Positions 27,362-36,034 are shown, counted from the first letter of the stretch. The stretch is 64,000 nucleotides of DNA from Bacillus chungangensis (GCF_030812995.1 NZ_JAUSTT010000013.1:1-64000), one strand, 5' to 3'. A program made the numbers and translations. The notes: generated from the sequence alone by a model not told the origin.

Positions 27362-28081
27362 ATGTTATTCAAAGAATGTCATCGCATCGCTGAACTAATG
27401 TCTGCATTTACGAAACCATGGTTTTTTGCAGGTGGTTGGGCAATTGACCTTTTTGTTGGACAGGAAACAAGAAAACATCAAGACATCGAAATCTCTTTGT
27501 TTAGAAAAGATCAACGTCACATAAGAAACTATCTTCCAGATTGGGAATTTAAAAAAGTGATAAAAGGTGAATTTTACGAATGGGAAGACGAATTTTTAGC
27601 GTTGCCAATTCATGAAATACACGCAGAAAATAAAAAGAGTGGTCAAAAAATCGAAATGCTTTTAAATGAGTGTCAAAATAGCAAATGGATATTTAGAAGG
27701 AACAAGTCCATTACTTACCCATGCAACTCGATCTGGAGTTATACTGATTCGGGTATGCCTTATCTTCAACCAGAAATCGCTTTGTCCCACATCTAACTGG
27801 CAGTAAGACCCCCACCTCAAGAGTATGAGAAATCAAAGAAGTCTAGGTGGGGGAAACTGCCAGTAAATGTCCGATTGGTTCAACTAACCATCAGTGGGGG
27901 ATGAGAGAAAACCCCCACTGATGGAAGTTTCACTTTATTGTATAAAGTAAAAAATACGAAGGAAAAAGATCATCGCGATTTTCTAACCGTAAAGGATAAT
28001 CTTTCAAAAGACCAAAAGCAATGGCTACAAGAAGCAATCCAAATACATGAACCAGAACACCAATGGCTTGCTTTATTATAA
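27362..28081 (+). pseudogene. Aminoglycoside/lincosamide nucleotidyltransferase-like gene interrupted by repeat copy 4
   Basis: The 5' part encodes FFAGGWAIDLFVGQETRKHQDIEIS, the GGW...DxE nucleotide-binding motif of the family that includes lincosamide and aminoglycoside adenylyltransferases, and continues to PEIAL at 27784. There the dispersed repeat begins and a stop follows after SHI. Beyond the repeat the same frame resumes with LYKVKNTKEKDHRDFLTV and ends QHQWLALL-like at the TAA 28079-28081 (HEPEHQWLALL). Removing 153 bp joins PEIAL to LYKV with no frame change. The gene is now split into a 144-codon piece and a 46-codon piece; activity is unlikely. The fold is DUF/NTase-like and a resistance role was never certain. 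Confidence 0.85.
27781..27939 (+). repeat. Dispersed structured repeat, copy 4 (short form), inserted in a gene
   Basis: About 159 bp including both TTTRT-like ends (TTTGT at 27781-27785, TTTAT at 27934-27938). Palindromes: ACTGGCAGT with ACTGCCAGT, CCCCCACCT with AGGTGGGGG, and CCATCAGTGGGGG with CCCCCACTGATGG. It is the only copy with both flanks inside one recognisable gene, so it shows the family is, or was, mobile and defines the unit as 153 bp. Confidence 0.93.
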
Positions 28082-28116
28082 TGACAATCGTTCACATCGA
28101 TGTGAACGATTGTCAT
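28081..28116. terminator. Perfect 36-bp palindrome after the interrupted gene
   Basis: ATGACAATCGTTCACATC is followed directly by its exact reverse complement, with no loop. The T-run on either side is short (CTTTG), so it may work as a bidirectional terminator or be a protein-binding dyad. Confidence 0.6.
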
Positions 28117-28186
28117 CTTTGATTTAAATATGTATGTGATATCAAACAAAGCTCGACACATTTTGACAAATTTTTTTAAAAAATGC

Positions 28187-28215
28187 TTGATAATTTCTTA
28201 CTAAATGGATATAAT
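28187..28215 (+). promoter_or_regulatory. SigA promoter of tRNA-Gly
   Basis: TTGATA (28187-28192), 17 bp, TATAAT (28210-28215), 25 bp before the tRNA start. Confidence 0.75.
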
Positions 28216-28239
28216 AAAGAGGTCGTTTAAAAAGAATAT

Positions 28240-28313
28240 GCGGGTGTAGTTTAGTGGTAAAACTACAGCCTTCCAAGCTGTTGTCGTGGGTTCGATTCCC
28301 ATCACCCGCTCCA
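28240..28313 (+). tRNA. tRNA-Gly (TCC)
   Basis: Stand-alone tRNA: acceptor GCGGGTG pairs with CACCCGC, anticodon TCC in CTTCCAA, T-arm GGGTTCGATTCCC, CCA encoded. It has its own promoter and terminator. Confidence 0.97.
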
Positions 28314-28326
28314 TACATAGTGCATA

Positions 28327-28371
28327 ACGCAGTGTTTCGACTCTTAGATAGCGAAGCATTGCGTTTTTTTT
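28327..28371 (+). terminator. Terminator after tRNA-Gly
   Basis: ACGCAGTGTTTCG pairs with CGAAGCATTGCGT (two non-Watson-Crick positions), followed by a run of eight T. Confidence 0.85.
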
Positions 28372-28432
28372 GTGATACTAATTAAATTGTCTATAAAAAA
28401 ACTATTTACTTTTTATGAGAATAATGATTTAA

Positions 28433-28451
28433 TTGAACAGTGGTTAATTAA
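28433..28451. promoter_or_regulatory. Operator of the TetR-type regulator, site 1
   Basis: TTGAACAGTGGTTAATTAA recurs with one change at 29132-29150. Its core TTGAACA-G-TGGTTAA is a dyad with imperfect left arm. Position upstream of the regulator gene suggests autoregulation. Confidence 0.7.
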
Positions 28452-28529
28452 TTTGGCCGGGCTTAAAATTCTCTTTATAGGGGAGAAATATCCAAATTGA
28501 TGGAAGCAATATCAACAAAGGAGGTTGCC

Positions 28530-29108
28530 ATGTCAGCTCGTAAAGTGGTTGCAAAAGAATTGACGCGTTCAGTGATTATGGAAGCTGCTCATGATCTTTT
28601 TATTCGCGAAGGTTATCAGCATGTGTCGATGCGGCAAATTGCCAAACAGTTAGGTTACTCTCATGGTGCTCTTTATTATCACTTTGATAATAAGGCAGAA
28701 TTGTTTTATGCCATGGTTGAGCAAGATTTTCAGTTGCTAAATGAGAAATTACATGATGTATTGCAGCAAGATTTATCACCAAAAGCGAAGTTAAAAGCGA
28801 TTTTGTTAGGCTTTATTGAATTTGGCTTAAATAATCAAAGCCAATATGAAGTGATGTTTATGGTGAAAGATGCTGAAGTGAAAAGTTATTTGCAGGAAGG
28901 GCCTAATAAAAGTTATGAATTGTTTGTTCAAGCGCTGCAGCTATGTACGGATAAATTGGATGTGAGGCAGGCGTATTCTATTTTTTTGTCGCTGCATGGT
29001 TTTGTTTCACATTTTTGCCGGGAAGTTGCATCATTTGATGAAGTTCATTCGTTAGCAGAAACGCATGTTACATTTATTATTACATCCATTTTTTCCCCCA
29101 TGAAGTAA
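28530..29108 (+). CDS. TetR/AcrR-family transcriptional regulator
   Basis: Homodimeric repressor of about 192 aa. The N-terminal HTH is textbook: ITRSVIMEAAHDLFIREGYQ-like helix 1, then VSMRQIAKQLGYSHGALYYHFDNKAELFYAM covering residues 30-60. The C-terminal ligand domain (about 70-192) is of the TetR_C type seen with efflux or oxidoreductase genes; the ligand is unknown. ATG at 28530 lies 5 bp after AAAGGAGG; the upstream ATG at 28500 is not preferred. A matching operator precedes this gene and the epimerase gene that follows, so it likely represses both. Confidence 0.9.
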   Translation: MSARKVVAKELTRSVIMEAAHDLFIREGYQHVSMRQIAKQLGYSHGALYYHFDNKAELFYAMVEQDFQLLNEKLHDVLQQDLSPKAKLKAILLGFIEFGLNNQSQYEVMFMVKDAEVKSYLQEGPNKSYELFVQALQLCTDKLDVRQAYSIFLSLHGFVSHFCREVASFDEVHSLAETHVTFIITSIFSPMK

Positions 29109-29131
29109 ATGGGGTTTTTTCACAATATCAA

Positions 29132-29150
29132 TTGACCAGTGGTTAATTAA
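29132..29150. promoter_or_regulatory. Operator of the TetR-type regulator, site 2
   Basis: TTGACCAGTGGTTAATTAA; the core TTGACCA-G-TGGTTAA is a near-perfect dyad. It is 18 of 19 identical to site 1 and ends directly at the AAGGAG ribosome binding site of the epimerase gene. Confidence 0.75.
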
Positions 29151-29165
29151 AAGGAGACAAAGACG

Positions 29166-30095
29166 ATGAAAAAAGTAATGGTAGTTGGAGCAACAGGTGG
29201 AATGGGATATGCAGTTGTAAAAGAGTTAGCAGGTAGAGGAATCAAAACAATTGCGATTGCAAGGAACGAGCAAACATTACAAACGTTATTTAGAGATGAA
29301 CCTCTTGTTCAAATTCAGACGGGAGATGCACTACAAAAAGCAACAATAGACGCTGCTGCAGCGGATGTGGATCTTATTGTTCATGCGATCAATGTGCCAT
29401 ATCGGGAATGGGCAGAGAAGCAGCTTCCGATGTTAGAAAATTTACTAGCAGTTGCTGAAAAGGTTGGTGCTAAATTTATACTCGTTGATAATATTTATGC
29501 TGTTGGCGAACAGTCTGGTGGATGGATTGATGAAAACAGGAAAAAGCAGCCGACGACAAAAAAAGGAGCAATTCGCTTACAAATGGCGGAGAAAACACTT
29601 CAAGCAAAGATACCAACTAGCGTCGTTCATTTTCCAGATTTCTATGGCCCAAATGCACAAAACACGGCAATTCATATCATGTTAGCAGCCGTTCTCAAAA
29701 ATAAAAGAATGCCTTACATCGGAGATCCGAAAGTAAAGAGGGAATATATATATACGTTTGACGGTGCACGTGCATTAGTAGAAATAGCACTAAAAGATAG
29801 AGGTGTGAACGAAGAATGGTATATCCCAGGCATTTCTCCTATATCTGGAGAAGATTTATTTGCACTCATTCATTCACTCACAGGCCTTCAAAAAAAGCCA
29901 ATGATTGCTAATAAAATGATGCTCCAGCTAATTGGGCTGTTTCAGATGCAAATGAGAGAAATGGTCGAGCTATTATATTTATTTAATGCTCCTGTTTATA
30001 TAAAGGGCGACAAATATGAGCGAGAAATTGGCCCGCTTCCTCTTACGTCCTATAAGGAAGGATTAAAAGCAACAATAGCGTCGCTGCAGCAATGA
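29166..30095 (+). CDS. NAD(P)-dependent epimerase/NmrA-like oxidoreductase
   Basis: Rossmann-fold protein (309 aa) of the atypical SDR class. The nucleotide-binding loop is VVGATGGMGYAVVKELAGRG at residues 6-25. LIVHAINVPYREW near 75 and FILVDNIYAVG near 100 resemble extended SDRs, followed by VVHFPDFYGPNA and a C-terminal substrate region. The YxxxK pair is not clear, so it may be a sensor or a reductase rather than an epimerase. RBS AAAGGAGA. Under the shared TetR operator; substrate unknown. Confidence 0.8.
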   Translation: MKKVMVVGATGGMGYAVVKELAGRGIKTIAIARNEQTLQTLFRDEPLVQIQTGDALQKATIDAAAADVDLIVHAINVPYREWAEKQLPMLENLLAVAEKVGAKFILVDNIYAVGEQSGGWIDENRKKQPTTKKGAIRLQMAEKTLQAKIPTSVVHFPDFYGPNAQNTAIHIMLAAVLKNKRMPYIGDPKVKREYIYTFDGARALVEIALKDRGVNEEWYIPGISPISGEDLFALIHSLTGLQKKPMIANKMMLQLIGLFQMQMREMVELLYLFNAPVYIKGDKYEREIGPLPLTSYKEGLKATIASLQQ

Positions 30096-30209
30096 TCATT
30101 CGCTCGGTTATGATTGGAAAGATGAAATCCTTGCTGCGTATAGCCATCCTCCACTAAATTATATAGAATAAGTCTATAGAAGCGGATGTTCCAAAAGGGG
30201 GACTCACTA

Positions 30210-30902
30210 ATGAATAATCAAATTTTAATCGTGGAGGATGATCCATCTTTACAGCATGGCATCCAATTTGCCTTAAAAAAAGAAGGATATGAAGTAACGG
30301 TTGCTTCTACCATCGCAGAAGGAGAAGAGCAACTTCAGATAAAACAGCATCATTTAATACTGCTGGATGTGAACTTGCCAGATGGGAGCGGTTTTGATTT
30401 TTGTCAAAAACTGCGTAAGACAAGCGATATCCCAATCATTTTTTTAACTGCTCGCAATACGGAAATTGATGTTGTCGTCGGACTAGATCTTGGAGGCGAT
30501 GATTATATTACGAAGCCTTTTCGCTTACGGGAATTAATTTCTCGCGTTGGTGCAGCATTGCGTCGAAGCCAACATCAGGAACAGAAAAAGAAACCGAAGG
30601 TGTTGCGAACTGGAGATCTTTCTTTATTTGTGGATGATATGAAGTTCTTTCTACAAGAGGAGGAAATTCCTTTATCGAAAACAGAGTGGCGCTTGTTAAA
30701 ATTATTGATGGAGCATCCACAGCAGGTGCTGACAAAAGAACAAATACTTGAGCAGCTTTGGGGAATCGATTCCTCTTTTATTGATGAAAATACGATAGCA
30801 GTTAATATAAGCAGAATCCGAGAAAAAATTGAGCAAGACCCGAGAAATCCAAAGTATATTACAACGGTTAGAGGGGCTGGCTATCGATGGAACGATTTTT
30901 AG
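30210..30902 (+). CDS. OmpR-family response regulator
   Basis: DNA-binding response regulator (230 aa). Receiver domain 1-115 has the acidic pair EDD near 9-11, the phosphorylated aspartate in LILLDVNLPDG (about D53) and the lysine in YITKPFRLREL near 103. The C-terminal winged helix (about 130-230) shows LSKTEWRLLKLLMEHP and VNISRIREKIEQDPRNPKYITTVRGAGYRW. ATG at 30210 follows AAAAGGGGG. It overlaps the kinase gene by 16 bp. A likely binding site lies upstream of the ABC transporter genes at 32631-32676. Confidence 0.93.
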   Translation: MNNQILIVEDDPSLQHGIQFALKKEGYEVTVASTIAEGEEQLQIKQHHLILLDVNLPDGSGFDFCQKLRKTSDIPIIFLTARNTEIDVVVGLDLGGDDYITKPFRLRELISRVGAALRRSQHQEQKKKPKVLRTGDLSLFVDDMKFFLQEEEIPLSKTEWRLLKLLMEHPQQVLTKEQILEQLWGIDSSFIDENTIAVNISRIREKIEQDPRNPKYITTVRGAGYRWNDF

Positions 30903-32161
30903 ATCAAATATTATCATTATTTTCTAATCGTGGCTTGAAGCGGCTGCTTGGTTTCTTTTTTCTTTATTTATTTCTTATGCTCGCTTTTTTCTTTTGTTTG
31001 AACATAGTTGAAACGAACAAACTAAAAACAGAACGAATGACTGTTTACTTTGGTATGCTAGGTGTCGCTGCAAAAAATGATCCTTCTCTAGCAGCAGAAC
31101 TTGGAGTGAAATTAGGGCAATCATTTTCTGAAGAAGATGTCAGGAGGGGACAGGGGTTAGCAAAGGCCTATGGATTAACAGAAAAAATCCCAAGTGAATT
31201 CGTCCCTTATCTTGAACGGAAGAACAGCCCTTTTTTCTGGGGAAAAGTAAGCTTTTTTTTGCTGTTGACTCTGTTGCTTTTGATGATGCTTTTGAGAGAA
31301 TATGTCCATTCCAATAAGAAGGTAAAATCGATGGCGAATCGCGCAGAAGCAGCAGCGACAGGTGAACTATTTGAACGTGTAGAAGTAATTGATGATGGAG
31401 AATGGGGAAGGCTTGAGTTTCAGATGAATGAAATGGGTACAAGGCTGCAGGAGTTAGTCGAATTGCTCAAACAAGAGAAAGTCCAATTAAAGGACACGAT
31501 TGCAGATATTTCCCATCAATTAAAGACGCCTTTAGCCTCGCTCTCTATTTTTCAAGAATGTTTGGAACAAGAGTTAACAGCTGAGGAGCGATCTGACTTT
31601 TTAAAACGTTCGCGAATGGAGTTGGATCGAATGGATTGGTTTATTCAACACCTCCTCATGCTCGCTAGATTAGAAGCAGATGCGGTAGGGTTTCAGTATC
31701 AATCTTTCTCTGTACATAAAACGGTTGAACAAGCTTGTGAGCAAGTAACAGCGTTGTTTCAAGCTAAAGATGTTGGTCTTCAAATAAAGACGGATGAACA
31801 ACCTGATGCATTATTGCAAGATAAAACTTGGCTTACAGAAGCATTTAGCAATATATTGAAAAATGCGCTTGAACATACTGACAGCGGCAAAAACGTATTC
31901 GTGTCTATCGAGTCGACACTTGTTACAGTTAATGTCAGGATACAGGATCAAGGTGCTGGGATTCCTGCCAAACACATTCCTCATATTTTTAAAAAATTTC
32001 ATACAGCTCATACGACTTCAAAAACGAGTGCAGGCTTGGGGCTCGCCTTGGCAAAATCAATTATTGAAAAGCACTTTGGTGTGATTAAGGTGGATAGCGA
32101 AGAAAACGTAGGAACAACTTTTGAGATTACTTTTTTAAAAAATGCTGGACAATGGCTATAG
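30887..32161 (+). CDS. Sensor histidine kinase
   Basis: Membrane kinase (424 aa). Two membrane segments (about 18-40 and 118-134) flank a short extracellular loop. A HAMP-like linker leads to the HisKA helix with the phosphorylated histidine in DISHQLKTPLASLSIF (about H209). The ATPase domain has the N box FSNILKNALEHT, the G1 box DQGAGIPAKHI and the G2 box GLGLALAKSIIEKH. Overlaps the regulator gene. The small sensing loop and the neighbouring FtsX-type exporter suggest an antimicrobial-peptide or cell-envelope stress sensor, as in BceRS-like systems; this is inference. Confidence 0.92.
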   Translation: MERFLDQILSLFSNRGLKRLLGFFFLYLFLMLAFFFCLNIVETNKLKTERMTVYFGMLGVAAKNDPSLAAELGVKLGQSFSEEDVRRGQGLAKAYGLTEKIPSEFVPYLERKNSPFFWGKVSFFLLLTLLLLMMLLREYVHSNKKVKSMANRAEAAATGELFERVEVIDDGEWGRLEFQMNEMGTRLQELVELLKQEKVQLKDTIADISHQLKTPLASLSIFQECLEQELTAEERSDFLKRSRMELDRMDWFIQHLLMLARLEADAVGFQYQSFSVHKTVEQACEQVTALFQAKDVGLQIKTDEQPDALLQDKTWLTEAFSNILKNALEHTDSGKNVFVSIESTLVTVNVRIQDQGAGIPAKHIPHIFKKFHTAHTTSKTSAGLGLALAKSIIEKHFGVIKVDSEENVGTTFEITFLKNAGQWL

Positions 32162-32164
32162 GTA

Positions 32165-32500
32165 TTTATCCCACATTTAACTGGTAGTAAGAGCCCATCT
32201 CGGGGAGTGAGAGGACTCAGAAGCGCTAGGTGGGGGGTAACTGAAAGTCAAATGTCCGATTGGTTCAGGTCAACAGGATAAGGAAAGCTTCTTGAATCAA
32301 CATCGCACGAAGAAAAAATGCTCTTCTTTTTCGAGGATGTTGGTCACTCAAGTGTTGCGACAGGACAAGGAAAGCTTCGGCAGTGATACATCGCACGAAG
32401 AAAAAGCGGTTTTCTTTTTCGAGGACGTCGCGCTTTTAGCTTGAAATCCTTTGTATAGGGGATAAGAGAAAGCCCCCACTGATGGAAATTTCACTTTATT
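32165..32500 (+). repeat. Dispersed structured repeat, copy 5 (long form)
   Basis: About 336 bp, closely matching copy 3 including the two tandem CACGAAGAAAAA...TTCTTTTTCGAGGA modules. The left end (TTTATCCCACATTTAACTGG) begins 4 bp after the kinase stop codon and separates the two-component genes from the ABC transporter genes of the same system. Confidence 0.9.
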
Positions 32501-32630
32501 TAGCTACACCTAACTGTGGTGTGCGCTTTTTTCTGTATATTTGTTCAGAAAATGAATGAACTCAGCATTTACGAAGAAAATTATATGTCTGTCATACATT
32601 CAGTATGAGACAATTCCTGAAAATTCCTTA

Positions 32631-32676
32631 AATCTTTCTTACAGTATTGTAAGAAAGATTGTAAGTGTCATGTAAG
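32631..32676. promoter_or_regulatory. Likely response-regulator binding region upstream of the ABC genes
   Basis: AATCTTTCTTAC, six bases, then GTAAGAAAGATT form a perfect 12-bp inverted repeat (32631-32660). GTAAG also occurs three times in the same direction at 32649, 32661 and 32672, that is 12 and 11 bp apart, the one-turn spacing favoured by OmpR-family dimers. A possible -10 (TATAGT, 32687-32692) follows. Confidence 0.6.
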
Positions 32677-32723
32677 CTTCCTTCTTTATAGTATTAATCA
32701 ACGTTAAGAAAAGAGGGAGAACC

Positions 32724-33410
32724 ATGAAACCGATTATCGAAACAGAAGCATTATCGAAAATTTATGGTACAGGGAATGTGGCTGTTAAAGCTGTTCAAGA
32801 AATTAATCTACAAATTTATCAAGGTGAATTTGTAGCGATTGTAGGAGCGAGCGGCTCTGGGAAAAGTACGCTGCTTCATTTACTAGGAGGTCTTGACGAG
32901 CCGACATCAGGTGTCGTTAAAATAGATGGACAGTCACTTTTTGCGTTCAATGAAAAAGAGCGTGCGATTTTTCGCAGACGGAAATTTGGTTTTATTTTTC
33001 AATCGTATTATTTAATACCAGTGTTGAATGTAGAAGAAAATATGATGATGCCCATCTTATTAGATAGAGGAAAGCCTGATATACGGTATTTAGACGAATT
33101 GATTGCTGTTTTAGGGTTGGATGAGAGGAGAAACCATCTGCCATCTGAGCTTTCTGGGGGACAGCAGCAGCGTGCAGCGATCGGGCGTGCACTTGCTTAT
33201 AAGCCTTCTGTTATTTTAGCAGATGAACCGACAGGAAACTTAGATTCAAAAAATTCACGAGAAGTCGTTGATTTGCTAAAACTCTCTGTAAAATCATTTA
33301 ATCAAACACTCGTCATGATTACACATGATATGACGATTGCTGGGGAAGCAGATCGAGTGATTGTCATGAAGGACGGAGAGATTACAAATGTTGAGGTGAA
33401 TAGGCGATGA
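32724..33410 (+). CDS. ABC transporter ATP-binding protein (MacB/LolD type)
   Basis: ATPase (228 aa) driving an FtsX-type exporter. Walker A is GASGSGKSTLLHLLGG near 42-57, Q-loop FIFQSYYLIP near 92, signature LSGGQQQRAAIGRA near 143, Walker B VILADEPTGNLD near 163 and H-loop VMITHDM near 197. RBS AAGAGGGAGA. ATGA overlap with the permease gene shows translational coupling. Confidence 0.94.
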   Translation: MKPIIETEALSKIYGTGNVAVKAVQEINLQIYQGEFVAIVGASGSGKSTLLHLLGGLDEPTSGVVKIDGQSLFAFNEKERAIFRRRKFGFIFQSYYLIPVLNVEENMMMPILLDRGKPDIRYLDELIAVLGLDERRNHLPSELSGGQQQRAAIGRALAYKPSVILADEPTGNLDSKNSREVVDLLKLSVKSFNQTLVMITHDMTIAGEADRVIVMKDGEITNVEVNRR

Positions 33411-35962
33411 CATCCTATTTGAGCCTCGCATTTAAGCAAATAAGAATGAACAAAAAGCGAACCGTTCTTTTTTTATTAGGGATTATCATTTCTGTCGCCA
33501 TGCTCGTGACGACAATGACAATGGCAAAGAGCATCAAGGATAGCTATATTAAGGAAGCCCGCAACTATCCAGGAAATTACCATTATGCTTATTACGATGG
33601 AGACATGGCGCTTTTAAAACAGTTGTCTGATCATATTCTTATTGAAGATAAGCAAGCTATTACTAATTTTGAATCCGTTCCAATTGAAGGGGATGAGGAT
33701 GGGCATAGTATGCGGCTTATTAGAATTACTCCTGGCTATGAAAAGATGCTTCCTTTTGAAATAAAAGAAGGACGTGCTCCTCAAAATGGGAAAGAGGCTG
33801 TGCTTGAAGAGTGGCTGTACAATAAATATTATCGTGATGCTCACATTGGCGATCATATCAAGGTAGCTACTGAACAAAGGGAGGAAGTATTCACGCTCAC
33901 GGGGATTTCTAGCAGCAGGATCGCCAGTCAATATGAGCGAGTTGGTGAAGTATACGCAGGATGGAATGAAGAACAAGGAGGACATGTAAGTATTTTCTTT
34001 CGCTTAAAAGATGAAAAGCATGTAGGTGATTATGGTGAAGAATTTTCTAAACTTCCAGGCAGAGACGTAGGATTTACGGAAAACTATCGTCTGCTTTCGC
34101 TATTAGGTGAAAGTGGGATTGATGGAAGGAACCAGGCTTTAACAATGATTTCTGTGATTTTGGTTGTCCTAATTGTCGTTGCAACGGTTGCCGTTATTTA
34201 TAATGCTTTTCACATTTCTGTTATGGAACGGATAAAGCACTTTGGAATGCTGCGCGCTATTGGCGCCGAGCCTAAACAAATAAGGCAGTTGATTATGGTA
34301 GAAGGGATTATCCTTAGCTTTATTGCAATACCAATTGGTGTTTTAGCGGGTTTAGGCGGCATTAGTATTGTATTGAAAATGATGGGATCTAATGTCCTTG
34401 GTATCGAATCATTTGCACTTTCTATTGATCCGCTCGTTATTAGCGCAAGCTGTGTCGTTGCTGTTATCAGTGTGATGATCTCTGTATTGCTGCCAGCACA
34501 TACCGCAAGCAGCATTTCTCCTATTGAAGTCATTAGATCAGGAGGAAAAGAGCAGAAGAAACTTCGCAAACGAAAAAAGAAAACAAAAATTCCGTTTTAC
34601 TCTTATGCCATCGAACTAGCGAAAAGAAATATCGGCCGCAATAAAAAACGCTTTTTCTTAACAGCTTTTTCGATTGCAATTAGTGTTGTTCTCTTTATTG
34701 TTTTTCACCATTTTATCCAATCAGCACTTGAAGTTGTCCCAACTGACAATGAGTCAACCGATGTCACATATATAGCGTACGGATCGTACAGTGATGAACC
34801 GGAAGATGCTATCCTAATGAGGGAGCAATTTGAGGAGCTAAAGCGTATGCCTGAAGTAGAACGGATTTATCCGAAGTATCAAAGGCTATTTGGGAATATT
34901 TTCCCTGAAGAGAAAAAACTAAATCAGGACTTGCTTTGGGCATCTAAACAATCCTTAGATGGAAAAACATATATCGGTGCAACGATTCTAGTTTATGATC
35001 AATCGCGTATAGAAGCCTTAAAGCCATATATAAAATCAGGAAAAGTGGATTTTGAGAAAATGGAGAAGGAAAATAGCGCAATTATATTACAAAGAAGTGA
35101 AGTATACGATCCTGTTAAAGAACAGGTAGTGATAGATCAATGGACATATTATGAGCCTAGCGACAAGGTTAATGTGAATATGGATCAAGCTTATGTAAAT
35201 AATGATGATGGAGATGAGCAAACAAATATAGACCGGAAAAAAGATGTTGAGCTTAACGTTTCAGCTGTGTTAAAAAAAGGAGCTTTTAGCGAAGAAATAG
35301 ATAGTAACAATACAGTTGTTGTTATCATTACGCCGCAAACGGCAGCGAAGCTAACATCATTTTTCTCATCTGAAGAGAAGCAAGCCTTCCGTATTCCTTC
35401 TAAACTAGATGATATTCTTGGTATGGATATTTATCTGACAGAAGAGGCTGATCGAGAAAAAATGAATAAATATATGGAAATGCTTGAGGTAGGAAAACCG
35501 GGAATGCACGTCATCTATGCTGAAGACGATTTAAAACAGCGAAAAAACTTTCAAACTCAATTGCAAGTCTTTGTGTATGGATTTATTAGCCTGATTGCGC
35601 TTGTAAGCAGTTTGAATATTTTAAACACAGTAAGTACGAACATTATTTTAAGAAGTAAAGAATTTGCCATGCTTCGTGCGGTAGGGATGACAATGGCACA
35701 AATCAAGGCAATGGTTTTGCTGGAAGGTGTGCTTTATAGCATCATTGGCTGTATTGTGGGTATTATTGGTGCAATTGGCATTACACTCCTTCTCCATCTC
35801 CAATTAAATGGGATAAAAATCATGTCATATACATGGCCGATTCAAGAAATCATTTTTGCTGTCATCGGTGCAATTATCATTGGAATTGGCTCCGTGGTAT
35901 TCCCGCTTCGAAAGATGAAAAAAATGAACATGGTAGAAGGACTGCGTGAAGAAAATGAATAA
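33407..35962 (+). CDS. FtsX-family ABC transporter permease
   Basis: Large membrane protein (851 aa) with a duplicated FtsX/MacB_PCD layout. A first membrane anchor (about 15-40) is followed by an extracellular domain and three membrane helices (about 250-385). A second anchor near 420 precedes another extracellular domain, then three C-terminal helices (about 720-840) with LRAVGMTMAQIKAMVLLEGVLYS matching LRAIGAEPKQIRQLIMVEGIILS of the first half. Permeases of this type remove or sense peptides or lipids at the membrane rather than import nutrients. Substrate unknown. Confidence 0.9.
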   Translation: MTSYLSLAFKQIRMNKKRTVLFLLGIIISVAMLVTTMTMAKSIKDSYIKEARNYPGNYHYAYYDGDMALLKQLSDHILIEDKQAITNFESVPIEGDEDGHSMRLIRITPGYEKMLPFEIKEGRAPQNGKEAVLEEWLYNKYYRDAHIGDHIKVATEQREEVFTLTGISSSRIASQYERVGEVYAGWNEEQGGHVSIFFRLKDEKHVGDYGEEFSKLPGRDVGFTENYRLLSLLGESGIDGRNQALTMISVILVVLIVVATVAVIYNAFHISVMERIKHFGMLRAIGAEPKQIRQLIMVEGIILSFIAIPIGVLAGLGGISIVLKMMGSNVLGIESFALSIDPLVISASCVVAVISVMISVLLPAHTASSISPIEVIRSGGKEQKKLRKRKKKTKIPFYSYAIELAKRNIGRNKKRFFLTAFSIAISVVLFIVFHHFIQSALEVVPTDNESTDVTYIAYGSYSDEPEDAILMREQFEELKRMPEVERIYPKYQRLFGNIFPEEKKLNQDLLWASKQSLDGKTYIGATILVYDQSRIEALKPYIKSGKVDFEKMEKENSAIILQRSEVYDPVKEQVVIDQWTYYEPSDKVNVNMDQAYVNNDDGDEQTNIDRKKDVELNVSAVLKKGAFSEEIDSNNTVVVIITPQTAAKLTSFFSSEEKQAFRIPSKLDDILGMDIYLTEEADREKMNKYMEMLEVGKPGMHVIYAEDDLKQRKNFQTQLQVFVYGFISLIALVSSLNILNTVSTNIILRSKEFAMLRAVGMTMAQIKAMVLLEGVLYSIIGCIVGIIGAIGITLLLHLQLNGIKIMSYTWPIQEIIFAVIGAIIIGIGSVVFPLRKMKKMNMVEGLREENE

Positions 35963-35989
35963 TGAGCTTGTAATTAGTCCATAAATGAA

Positions 35990-36034
35990 AACAGGTGGAG
36001 AAAAATGGGATTATTTTTTCTCCACCTGTATTTG
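35990..36034. terminator. Terminator after the ABC permease gene
   Basis: ACAGGTGGAGAAAAA pairs with TTTTTCTCCACCTGT. With A-runs and T-runs on both sides it could stop transcription from either direction; the gene at 36238 converges on it from the right. Confidence 0.8.

Noticed and set aside
30107-30172. Possible gene fragment reading YDWKDEILAAYSHPPLNYIE before a stop
   Set aside because: It looks protein-like but is too short to assign, with no start; it could be chance between the oxidoreductase and response-regulator genes.
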